Positions 7,684 to 15,325 of a stretch of 57,017 bases of DNA are shown here, in pieces (the stretch's first letter is position 1; the number at the start of each line of letters is the position of its first letter). Source of the stretch: an uncultured Clostridia bacterium (GTDB taxonomy: Bacteria > Bacillota > Clostridia > Christensenellales > Aristaeellaceae). A program made the translations under genes and the position numbers. Where the stretch lies: positions 1-57,017 of the forward strand of contig CAMOYA010000004.1 of NCBI GenBank assembly GCA_946629635.1. The letters run 5' to 3'. The notes beneath the pieces are model-generated. The model was not told where the DNA came from. It searched no databases and saw only the letters and a program-made list of their open reading frames with translations.

Positions 7684-8492
7684 GACAGATACCCTTCCCT
7701 CGCCTTGATATTGAACCGTTTCTCCAGCTGATGCATCTGTTCATCCGTGATCGTATTCACCAGCGGCAGATGGGCGATCTTCATGTAGATCTCCGCTGCC
7801 TTCTCGGCGGTTTCTATCAGTCCGAATGTTTCATCCAGGTCCTTGCCGGCGCCGTAGATCCCGTGCTGGCTCCAGACGACGAGCCGTGCCGTCATCATCT
7901 TTTCCGCCGTTGCCTCGCCGATCTCGTTGGTTCCGCAGAGCATCCATGGCAGCACATTGACCCCTTCCGGGAATACCACGATGCACTCGGTGCACATCTG
8001 CCACAGCGTACGGGTGAATGCCTTCTCATCCAGATCATGCACATAGGTCATGGCCAGCAGGTTGGCCGGATGGCAGTGCATCACAACCCGGTTTTCCGGG
8101 TTGACCTTCAGCCGGGCCACATGGCTCATCATATGCGCCGGGAATTCGCTGGTGAACTGTCCGCCGTCGGAATACCCCCACAGCAGGTCCGCCTGTCTGC
8201 CCTGATCCTTCAGCCGCACGATCCCCAGGTTCACATCCGGCGCATACTGCACATTCTTGAAATACTTGCCGGTTCCCGTCACCAGAAATATTTTTCCTTC
8301 CAGCTCCGGCGCGGTGAATCCCGTCGGAATCGTCCGGATCGCCTTTTCGGTGTCCAGATACCCGCTCACTTCGTTTTCATCCAGCATCAGGCTGATATTG
8401 CCGCCGTTGCGTTCATCCCAGCCGTGATCGTACATGTTGGTTGCCGTCCGGATCATTTCAACCATAAAGGGGGCGCTCAGAATGTCTTTCAT
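7680..8492 (-). CDS. rhaD: Rhamnulose-1-phosphate aldolase
   Basis: This class II (zinc) aldolase of 270 residues (E. coli RhaD has 274) splits L-rhamnulose 1-phosphate into DHAP and L-lactaldehyde. The conserved GNISLML motif, the zinc histidines in VMHCHPANLLAM, and the third ligand in VVWSQHGIYGAG are all present. The start at 8492 follows AAGGAG by ten bases. An earlier ATG in the same stretch is out of frame, and the open frame beyond it has no ribosome site. It is flanked by isomerase and kinase genes of the same pathway and overlaps the next gene by four bases. Confidence 0.93.
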   Translation of the reverse strand: MKDILSAPFMVEMIRTATNMYDHGWDERNGGNISLMLDENEVSGYLDTEKAIRTIPTGFTAPELEGKIFLVTGTGKYFKNVQYAPDVNLGIVRLKDQGRQADLLWGYSDGGQFTSEFPAHMMSHVARLKVNPENRVVMHCHPANLLAMTYVHDLDEKAFTRTLWQMCTECIVVFPEGVNVLPWMLCGTNEIGEATAEKMMTARLVVWSQHGIYGAGKDLDETFGLIETAEKAAEIYMKIAHLPLVNTITDEQMHQLEKRFNIKAREGYLS

Positions 8493-8514
8493 GGGTTCAT
8501 TGCTCCTTTTTCTC

Positions 8515-9939
8515 TTATCTCGTGATGATGTCGACCGGTACATTGAAGATTTTCGCGACCTTCAGGATGGTATCGATGTGCCGTCCGGCCGCCGCTGCCA
8601 TATGATGGGTCGGTCCCGCCTCGCTCCACTGGTTGCAGAATTCCCGTGCGCCGCAGGTGAAACGCATCCGCATGTTCGTGTCGCCGAACATGAAGATGGG
8701 GCCGTCCTCGTTGATGCCTTCCGCCACGACAAACTTGAAGTGCCCGTCCCGGTCCTGCGTAATGCCCAGGAACGTGATCGGGGTATTGACCGGCGGATAG
8801 AACTGGGTCAGGTATCCGCCGCCGGTCTTTCCGTGGAAGACCGGAACGATCTTCATTGTAGGCTTGCGCGCCTGGGAAATGTCTGCATCGCCGGAACCGG
8901 AATGGCCGATGATGCAGATGTCCTCATTGAAGTCGATGGAATACATTTCGGAAAGCTGCCCGGTTCCCGCAATCACTTTCAGAATGCCCATGGCCATGGC
9001 GACCTTGATGTCGCCCTCCACCGCGCAAGCCGTTCCCTGTTTGATCAGCATGGAAAACGCCGGGATCAGCATGCTGTCCAGCTTGCCGGCGACCCCCTTG
9101 GCGAATCCGTCGTAATGGCTGGCCACGAAGCCCAGCTGTTCATCCCTGACCCACTGCTCAAAGGCCACGACATACCGGGCCATATCCCATACCTGCTCAA
9201 TGGTCCCGCCGCCTTCGATGTCGAAGGTGTCCAGAATGTCCTGTGCCTTGGCCCGGATCGCCGTTTCGTCCGTTATATCGTCGGCGATCGCCCACATCTT
9301 TTCCCAGTCAAACTGCTTGGTATACAGCCACATGCGGTGGTACAGGTTGGTTTCATCGATGTACAGGTCCATCATGCCGGGATACGGCCGCCCGATCTGA
9401 GCGATATTGGTATTCCGGAAGCGGCGGCGCACCTGCGCAGCCCTGCACCAGTCCGCAATTTCCGCTTCCACCTGAGGATCTCCGCCCTCCACCACGCCGG
9501 TGATCACCGCGTGCCGCTTGCCGGCTCTCTCCAGATCGGCCACCATTTCGCCGACCGCGCCGCAGGCATACAGGGTCCCGAGCCACGTGGCATTGTCCGT
9601 ATTCGGGTAGTCCGGCGCCTTCATCTTCTGCACATTGACCAGCACCACCGGCACATCCAGGTCGCGCACGGCCGGCAGCATGTTATAGCTCGTGGCATAG
9701 GTCAGCAGCTGCAGGATCACCAGATCCACATCCGCGCTGCGGAAAAGATCTCCCGCCTCCATGGCCTTTTCCTTGGTCGTTACAATTCCGCCGTCCACCA
9801 GATCCACCGTATCCGGAATCAGTTTTTTGAACTGGGCATACTGCCCCTCAAACTCCGGTACGAGGGACGGGAACTGCGGCAGATAGGCTCCCAGGGCGAT
9901 CGCAAATACGCCGATTCTCGCTTTGGTTTCAACCAGCAT
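8515..9939 (-). CDS. L-arabinose/L-fucose isomerase-family protein, probable rhamnose isomerase
   Basis: This 474-residue protein is related to the L-arabinose and L-fucose isomerases, not to classical RhaA. The N-terminal Rossmann-like part runs from RIGVFAIALGAYLPQ through VDLVILQLLTYATSYNMLPAV. The C-terminal part holds acidic and histidine residues likely to bind Mn2+ (VEGDIKVAMAMG, GHSGSGDADI, and GPTHHMAAAAG with a histidine pair). It lies between rhamnulokinase and rhamnulose-1-phosphate aldolase, exactly where rhamnose isomerase is needed, and no RhaA or RhaI-type gene is visible. It therefore probably converts L-rhamnose to L-rhamnulose (inference from position). The start overlaps nothing and follows AAGGAGG. 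Confidence 0.8.
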   Translation of the reverse strand: MLVETKARIGVFAIALGAYLPQFPSLVPEFEGQYAQFKKLIPDTVDLVDGGIVTTKEKAMEAGDLFRSADVDLVILQLLTYATSYNMLPAVRDLDVPVVLVNVQKMKAPDYPNTDNATWLGTLYACGAVGEMVADLERAGKRHAVITGVVEGGDPQVEAEIADWCRAAQVRRRFRNTNIAQIGRPYPGMMDLYIDETNLYHRMWLYTKQFDWEKMWAIADDITDETAIRAKAQDILDTFDIEGGGTIEQVWDMARYVVAFEQWVRDEQLGFVASHYDGFAKGVAGKLDSMLIPAFSMLIKQGTACAVEGDIKVAMAMGILKVIAGTGQLSEMYSIDFNEDICIIGHSGSGDADISQARKPTMKIVPVFHGKTGGGYLTQFYPPVNTPITFLGITQDRDGHFKFVVAEGINEDGPIFMFGDTNMRMRFTCGAREFCNQWSEAGPTHHMAAAAGRHIDTILKVAKIFNVPVDIITR

Positions 9940-9942
9940 GAT

Positions 9943-11223
9943 TCAATCCTCCTTATGATGTTGCATTTGAATGCTCAGATTTCCGATCGCAGTTGCCTCA
10001 ATGGGCAGCGCGATCACCTGCTTGCCTGTGGCTTCCTCCGTCAGCCGGTTCAGAAATGCGTTCTTCGCTCCGCCGCCGACGATATACAGCCTCGTATATG
10101 TTTTCCCTGTATTCCTCTCCAGCTCTTCAATCGCCTTCCGGTAGCTCTCGGCCAGGCTCCTGTATGCGCATCGGAAGTACCCTGCCGTGCACTTCGGGGG
10201 ATGCGGCAGCTTCTCATCGAAGGCGGCCTTCATGCTCTCCGGCGCCATGAAGGCCGGATCATTCGCATCCACCAGATGGTCGAAATGCTTTTCCTCCGCT
10301 TCGGCAATGATCTCACCCCATGGCTTCCCGGGGCAGAGCTCATCCCGCAGCCGGTTCACCAGCCACATGCCCATAATGTTCTTCTGGTACCTGTTGTAAC
10401 CGACGCCGCCTTCATTGCTGTAGTTGGCCTGGCAGCTCGCTTCGTCCGTCAGGGGACGGTCCGTCTTGACACCCAGCAGGGACCATGTTCCGGAGGAGAT
10501 ATACAGCTCCCTTCCTTCCATCGGGATTCCCTCCACGGCGCTTCCGGTATCATGCGTCGCGCAGAGCATTACCCGGATGCCCCTGTATGTTCCGATCACC
10601 TCTCCCGGCTGCTGGAGCGGATGGAACAGCCCCGGCGGGAAGCCCATCGCACGGATGATATCATCGTCATATGCGCCGGTTCTGGCCCCGACCATCCCGC
10701 CCGTGGTGGCGTTGGTATACTCATGGGACTTGACGCCGCAGAGCCGGTACATCAGGTACTCGGGAATCATCAGAAAATCCGTTGCCCGGGCCAGGCGCCC
10801 GACTTCCTTGTCCGTATACAGCTGATACAGGGTATTGAACGGCTGGAACTGAATCCCGGTCCGCCGGTACAGCTCCCCGAAGCTCATACGCCGGTGCGCC
10901 ATGGGAATCCATTCTTCCGTCCGTCCGTCCCGGTAGGCATAGCATGGAAGGATCTCCTGATCCCCGTCCATCAGCACATAGTCCACGCCCCATGTGTCGA
11001 TGGACAGGCTTTCAATCTTCGGATAAGCCCTGAGCGCTTCGTCGATGCCGGCGCGGACATGCCCTGTCAGCGCTTCCAGATCCCATGTCAGATGCCCGTC
11101 CCGTTCTGTCACCCCGTTGGGGAAACGGTAGACTTCCTGCGTCCGGATCTGACCCTCCTCCTCCCAGCCGATGATGTGACGGCCGGAGGAGGCGCCGATA
11201 TCGATGGCAAGATAGTATTCCAT
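9943..11223 (-). CDS. rhaB: Rhamnulokinase (short C-terminus)
   Basis: This FGGY-family sugar kinase phosphorylates L-rhamnulose at O-1. The N-terminal ATPase motif YLAIDIGASSGRHI at 4-17, the strand SIDTWGVDYVLMD, RTGIQFQPFNTLYQL, and the C-terminal nucleotide motif IVGGGAKNAFLN followed by PIEATAIGN fit RhaB. It has 426 residues, while known RhaB proteins are near 480. The last helices after ATAIGN are missing, and the frame ends in HHKED within the ribosome site of the next gene. It is the first gene of the rhamnose operon and has a promoter and large dyad just upstream. The start at 11223 follows AAAGGGGG. Confidence 0.92.
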   Translation of the reverse strand: MEYYLAIDIGASSGRHIIGWEEEGQIRTQEVYRFPNGVTERDGHLTWDLEALTGHVRAGIDEALRAYPKIESLSIDTWGVDYVLMDGDQEILPCYAYRDGRTEEWIPMAHRRMSFGELYRRTGIQFQPFNTLYQLYTDKEVGRLARATDFLMIPEYLMYRLCGVKSHEYTNATTGGMVGARTGAYDDDIIRAMGFPPGLFHPLQQPGEVIGTYRGIRVMLCATHDTGSAVEGIPMEGRELYISSGTWSLLGVKTDRPLTDEASCQANYSNEGGVGYNRYQKNIMGMWLVNRLRDELCPGKPWGEIIAEAEEKHFDHLVDANDPAFMAPESMKAAFDEKLPHPPKCTAGYFRCAYRSLAESYRKAIEELERNTGKTYTRLYIVGGGAKNAFLNRLTEEATGKQVIALPIEATAIGNLSIQMQHHKED

Positions 11224-11227
11224 ATGA

Positions 11228-11277
11228 AAATGCCCCCTTTTCTCTGGCAGTTATTATGCCATAAAAAGAGGGCATTT
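11228..11277 (-). promoter_or_regulatory. Dyad covering the rhaB promoter and ribosome site
   Basis: A 50-bp dyad: 11228-11241 (AAATGCCCCCTTTT) pairs with 11264-11277, 13 of 14 positions as DNA and all 14 with one G-U as RNA. A smaller TGGCA/TGCCA stem is nested inside. A possible promoter, TTGTGA (11277-11282), 18 bases, CATAAT (11253-11258), lies inside it. It may be an operator. If transcription starts upstream, it would instead be an RNA hairpin hiding the rhaB ribosome site. Confidence 0.55.
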
Positions 11278-11349
11278 CACAAGTCAAATTTGTTCAGCCT
11301 GAAAAACACAACCGGATTATCCCGCATTATGTCCGTTTTTTACATTTTT

Positions 11350-13710
11350 TTACTTTCCTGCCAGTTCGGAAACACCGAAGGCCAGCACCTCCGCCTGGCT
11401 CCTTCCGTACGGATCCGTTTTCTGAACCTGATTCAGCTGTTTCCCCATGAACGCCATGATCGCCGTCTGTCCGCCGTCAAGGTTCACCGCCAGGCGGCAT
11501 CCGCGGTCCAGCATCATCTGCGCCAGCACCGGCATCTGGACGCCCTTGGAGCGGGCAATTCTGCCCTCGCAGAGGACCAGGACATAATGCCCGTTCTCCG
11601 CCACGCCGGCCGCCATTCGCGGATTGTAGCTCGTGTTGGCCTTTGTCTTCACATACTCCGTCAGCTCCCCGTCCTTGACCAGGCACGGGCCAAAGGTGTA
11701 AACCTGCAGCGCGCCGCCGGAAATGTATTCCTCTGCGCCGCGTTCCGGATTCGGAAGGCTTTCCGCATGGCCGTCCCGATACAGCGCCAGGGTTTCATAC
11801 GTGGGCATGGAGTCCACCAGTCTGTGGGGGTCGTCAAAGATCACTTCTCCGTTGCGAACCTCGATCCCCGTGGGATACTTGGCCTTGATCCGATAGGTGA
11901 AGTAATCCGTGCTGGTCGCCAGCACCAGATGGTTGTCCGCGGCAATCTTTTTGATATGCTCATGGGTTCTCGTCTTGTTCTCCGGATCGGCAAACACCGC
12001 CGTGGGGAGCTCTCCCGCATCAATGTCGCACCATACGTTTGCGGTAAAGCAGTAGAACGGGTGCTTCTTGTCCGGCACCTCGTATGTCCGCTCGATCACC
12101 ACGCGCAGCGTCGGGCTGACATACATCCAGTGTCCTTCCTCTTCGTCCTCGAAAACGTACTCCCCTTCATTGATGAAGCCCTTGCCGTTCAGTCTGACAT
12201 CCGCCCAGTCCGGTGCGGTCACATCCAGAAAGACCATACCGGACAGCGTGTCCTCCTCCGGCTGTTCCGCGGAGGCACTCCCGTTGCCGGTTTGTTCCGG
12301 GGCGCTCTCTGTCGCCTCTTCCGGAACCGGAACATCTTCCGTTTCGGTGGGATCCGCTTCGGCAATCGTCTCTGCCGCATGCTCCGTCTCCGCTGCCTCC
12401 GGCGTCACGGCTTCCGCCTCCGCATTTTCTGCTTCCGCGGCCGGCTCCTGACCGGCGGCCTCCGGTTCTTCTGCCGCGCCGGTCACATCAATGTGCTCCA
12501 GGAAATCCTTTCCCGTTTCATCCGGCCCGACCTGGGATGCATACAGCCCGAAGCGGTTGTTCGGATAGCGCTTGATCCCGTACTCCTCAACGGAGAAATC
12601 AACTTTTTTCCCGTTGAACTTTGCTCCCATATTGGCCTGGGTGACATGCATCTCAAAGGCTTTTTCGGATATTTCGTTCGGCGTCAGTCCGCCCAGGGCT
12701 TCCGCCGGCTGGTTCCAGTCAAAATCCGTCTGTGTGTTCTCATCCCCGTAGAGATGAATATACAGTTTCTTGACCGTCCAGGTGCCGTACATGGCAGCGC
12801 TTTCCGGATACTGCTCCGCATCGCTGGCCTTTTCGAGGCAGTTGATCGCAGAATCCGAAACCATCTTATGCTGCGGATGACCGTATTCCCCGTCAATCGC
12901 ATGTGTCACAACCACTTCCGGCTGAACCTGCCGGTACAGGCCGGTCATCCATTCCCAGACCGCCTTTTTCCCGCCGGTGGTTTCCTTATAGGCATCCGCC
13001 AGCTTTCCGGTCTTGGCATATCGGTCTCCGAAGGGCCCGAAAACGGGATAATGCCGGATTCCCAGCGCCCAGAGTCCGTTCAGTGCCTCGCTGCGTCGCG
13101 TCGTATTGCTGCTGGTCAGATAGGCAACCACCACCCGGTTCTGCTTCACGACGCCGTACCAGGCGATGGGGCTGCCCATGAACAGCAGGTCATCATCCGG
13201 ATGCGTCGCGATGAACAGGATGTCCGCCTTCTCTTCCGTCGGCTCCCATCTCTGCACCCACGATGGAACCTCACCCTGTCCGAAGGCATAGATCTCATTG
13301 AAGGCCAGGCTGTTTTTCTTTTCCATGGTGGAATAAATCCGGATTTTCTTCAGCCCGTCCAGCTCGTAAAAGGCATGATGGTACGGTTCTGATCCTTCCA
13401 TCACCGTTTCCCATCCGTCCCCGGCTTCCTTCTGGATCACATAGCTGTCCGGCTTGTAGCGGAAACACAGATACAGCCCGTAGATCGGTTTGTCGGAGGA
13501 GATGACCACGTAGGGGTTATTGCGTTTGGTGCTTTCCCAGTAGGTAGTATATTTGCCGTCCGTGATATTCTTCGCCCGGCCGGAAGTATCGACGCATTTG
13601 ATGGTAAGCTGTTCGGTCAGATTCTCCGCCTCATCCGCCAATGCTCCCATGACCGCCAGGCTCGCAAGTGCCATGATCATCAGCATGATCGTCAGAATCC
13701 TGTTCCGCAT
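11350..13710 (-). CDS. Secreted PIG-L deacetylase / NAGPA phosphodiester glycosidase fusion
   Basis: This is a 786-residue exported protein with two enzyme domains. After a signal peptide (residues 1-26, cut near ALA) there is a discoidin-like beta region (about 35-145). A PIG-L/LmbE zinc deacetylase follows with ATHPDDD at 168-174 and a third metal ligand in GEYGHPQH. An Ala/Glu/Pro-rich acidic linker runs from about 411 to 490. The last domain (about 555-785) is a phosphodiester glycosidase of the NAGPA family, with GVAENGHYVLVLCEGR, LDRGCRLAVNLDGGQTA and the closing AEVLAFGV. PIG-L enzymes remove acetyl from GlcNAc; NAGPA enzymes remove a sugar from a sugar-phosphodiester. The start at 13710 follows GAGGAGG; it lies 80 bases inside rimI. 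A role in cell-surface glycan turnover is inferred. Confidence 0.85.
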   Translation of the reverse strand: MRNRILTIMLMIMALASLAVMGALADEAENLTEQLTIKCVDTSGRAKNITDGKYTTYWESTKRNNPYVVISSDKPIYGLYLCFRYKPDSYVIQKEAGDGWETVMEGSEPYHHAFYELDGLKKIRIYSTMEKKNSLAFNEIYAFGQGEVPSWVQRWEPTEEKADILFIATHPDDDLLFMGSPIAWYGVVKQNRVVVAYLTSSNTTRRSEALNGLWALGIRHYPVFGPFGDRYAKTGKLADAYKETTGGKKAVWEWMTGLYRQVQPEVVVTHAIDGEYGHPQHKMVSDSAINCLEKASDAEQYPESAAMYGTWTVKKLYIHLYGDENTQTDFDWNQPAEALGGLTPNEISEKAFEMHVTQANMGAKFNGKKVDFSVEEYGIKRYPNNRFGLYASQVGPDETGKDFLEHIDVTGAAEEPEAAGQEPAAEAENAEAEAVTPEAAETEHAAETIAEADPTETEDVPVPEEATESAPEQTGNGSASAEQPEEDTLSGMVFLDVTAPDWADVRLNGKGFINEGEYVFEDEEEGHWMYVSPTLRVVIERTYEVPDKKHPFYCFTANVWCDIDAGELPTAVFADPENKTRTHEHIKKIAADNHLVLATSTDYFTYRIKAKYPTGIEVRNGEVIFDDPHRLVDSMPTYETLALYRDGHAESLPNPERGAEEYISGGALQVYTFGPCLVKDGELTEYVKTKANTSYNPRMAAGVAENGHYVLVLCEGRIARSKGVQMPVLAQMMLDRGCRLAVNLDGGQTAIMAFMGKQLNQVQKTDPYGRSQAEVLAFGVSELAGK

Positions 13711-14215
13711 CCGTCTCTTCCTCCTCAAAATCCGGATCCACCTCCGGCATATGATCGCAGACCATCAGCCATGCATCTTCCTGATTGTCCTCGTAATACT
13801 TTTTGCGCTTGCCGACCCGGATGAATCCGAGGCTTTCATACAGGTGCTGGGCCCTCATGTTGCTGACCCGCACCTCCAGTGTCGCATATGCTGCGCCAAG
13901 ATTGGAAATATACTGCATCAGGGCGCCCGTCAGCTTCCGCCCGATCCCCAGTTCGCGCAGGTCTTCCCTCACCGCGATATTGGTGATATGGCTTTCGTCC
14001 AGGATGATCCATGCGCCGGCATATCCGACGACCTGTCCGTCCTTCTCCGCCACCAGGTATCGCGCCGCGACGTTTCTCTCCAGCTCCTGCCGGAAGCTTT
14101 CCCGGCTCCAGGGCCGGGCAAAGGTCGCCTGTTCGATGGCGGTGACCTCATCCAGATCCGCCATCCGCATCCGCCGGATCAGAACCGTTCCCGCCGGTGT
14201 CTCTGCCTGTTTCAT
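13631..14215 (-). CDS. rimI: Ribosomal protein alanine N-acetyltransferase with acidic tail
   Basis: This GNAT-fold acetyltransferase of the RimI group acetylates the N-terminal alanine of ribosomal protein S18 in characterised cases. The core (about residues 1-155) has IRRMRMADLDEV, the acetyl-CoA motif VREDLRELGIGRKL, LEVRVSNMRAQHLYESLGF, and the typical ending KKYYEDNQEDAWLM. The start at 14215 overlaps the tsaB stop (ATGA). An acidic tail of about 40 residues extends past the normal RimI end, and the last 80 bases also encode the ribosome site and signal peptide start of the downstream gene in another frame. tsaE-tsaB-rimI is a common Bacillota order. Confidence 0.9.
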   Translation of the reverse strand: MKQAETPAGTVLIRRMRMADLDEVTAIEQATFARPWSRESFRQELERNVAARYLVAEKDGQVVGYAGAWIILDESHITNIAVREDLRELGIGRKLTGALMQYISNLGAAYATLEVRVSNMRAQHLYESLGFIRVGKRKKYYEDNQEDAWLMVCDHMPEVDPDFEEEETDAEQDSDDHADDHGTCEPGGHGSIGG

Positions 14216-14913
14216 TTTGCTTCCGTTAAGCCCATGGCTTCCATCAGTTTTTTGTTCTTCTGCGCGTTCGGCGGCCGCAGATACGTGGCCTGGAGGTTCA
14301 GATAGTCCGTTTTTTCTCCGCTTTCCATCGCAATGGCACCGGCCGCGGAAGGGCGAAGATAGCACCGTTCCGGGGAAGCGAACGCCGCCCGGTCCCCCAT
14401 TGTGCTCACGATCTGATCCCGGTGGACCGCGACGCCGTCCCCCGTAAACAGAAACCGCTCTCCCAGCGGACGGATCTCCGCCAGATAGTCGCTCAGCACA
14501 CGCGGCTCATCCGCCATCAGCCGGACGCCGTTGCGGAAAGCTGCGCCGTATACCTGCCCCGCCCGCGCGTCCTGAATCGGACACACCACCCCGTCAAACG
14601 TACCTGCGCTGCGGCTGATCGCTTCCAGCGCGTTCACCGGAATGCAGGGCAGCCCGGCACCGTGGGCCAGACCTTTGGCCGTTGCAACACCGATCCGAAC
14701 CCCCGTAAAGCTGCCCGGTCCGGTCACTGCCGCGATGGCATCCATCTCTTCCAACTTTTTTCCCGCGAAATGAAGGCATGCCTCCACCATTGGCATCAGG
14801 CTCGTGGAATGCGTCAGACGGTTCCTGGCCGTGAATTCGCTGAGCACCTGATCCCCGTCCATCACGGCCACGCCGCATACCGGTCCTGAAGTATCAATCG
14901 CCAGAAGTTTCAC
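14212..14913 (-). CDS. tsaB: tRNA threonylcarbamoyladenosine biosynthesis protein TsaB
   Basis: TsaB is the partner of TsaD in making N6-threonylcarbamoyladenosine at position 37 of ANN-decoding tRNAs. It is a 233-residue protein with the ASKHA fold: MKLLAIDTSGPVCGVAVMDG at the N-terminus, then LTHSTSLMPMV and AVTGPGSFTGVRIGVATAKG, which are diagnostic. The start is GTG at 14913, with GGAG nine bases upstream, and lies 20 bases inside tsaE. The stop overlaps rimI. It acts in the cytosol with TsaE, encoded just upstream; tsaD is not in the window. Confidence 0.95.
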   Translation of the reverse strand: MKLLAIDTSGPVCGVAVMDGDQVLSEFTARNRLTHSTSLMPMVEACLHFAGKKLEEMDAIAAVTGPGSFTGVRIGVATAKGLAHGAGLPCIPVNALEAISRSAGTFDGVVCPIQDARAGQVYGAAFRNGVRLMADEPRVLSDYLAEIRPLGERFLFTGDGVAVHRDQIVSTMGDRAAFASPERCYLRPSAAGAIAMESGEKTDYLNLQATYLRPPNAQKNKKLMEAMGLTEAK

Positions 14914-15325
14914 CGTTCAAATCTCCGATTTCTATGCTTCGCTCATTTTCCCCCAGGGCTTTGAGATGAATCCGGACGGCGCCCGGCGGAATGGCATCCG
15001 GACATCTTTCCGGCCATTCCACCACGCAGATCCCGTCCCCCGTCAGATATTCATCCATTCCAAGCTCGTAGAGTTCCTCGTCGCTCTCCAGCCGATACCA
15101 GTCGAAGTGGTACAGCGGGATCCGGCCGCTTTCGTATACATTCAGGATCGTGAAAGTCGGGCTGGTGACCGTTTCCTTCACCCCAAGCCCCCGCGCGATC
15201 CCCCGGGTCAGTTCACTCTTGCCCGCGCCCAGATCGCCTTCCAGCAGCAGCACCGTTCCCGGCCGCAGCTTTCCGGCGAGCCGCTCGCCCAGATCCCGGG
15301 TTTCCTTTGCGCTTTCTGTGATCAT
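14894..15325 (-). CDS. tsaE: tRNA threonylcarbamoyladenosine biosynthesis ATPase TsaE
   Basis: TsaE is the small P-loop ATPase of the t6A-forming TsaB-TsaD-TsaE complex. The 143-residue product has the Walker A motif GDLGAGKSE, the SPTFTILNVY segment and the FDWYRLES stretch typical of the family (usual length 140-160). The start at 15325 is chosen because its ATGA overlaps the galK stop; the frame upstream of it lies within galK. It overlaps tsaB by 20 bases, so the two are translationally coupled. Confidence 0.95.
   Translation of the reverse strand: MITESAKETRDLGERLAGKLRPGTVLLLEGDLGAGKSELTRGIARGLGVKETVTSPTFTILNVYESGRIPLYHFDWYRLESDEELYELGMDEYLTGDGICVVEWPERCPDAIPPGAVRIHLKALGENERSIEIGDLNGETSGD

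Noticed and set aside
8434..13392. A plus-strand open frame of about 1,650 codons opposite the rhamnose genes, and similar frames at 16899-19688 and 23500-26244
   Set aside because: They mirror real minus-strand genes, show Arg/His/Gln-rich composition with no family motifs and have no ribosome site; they result from GC-rich codon use.
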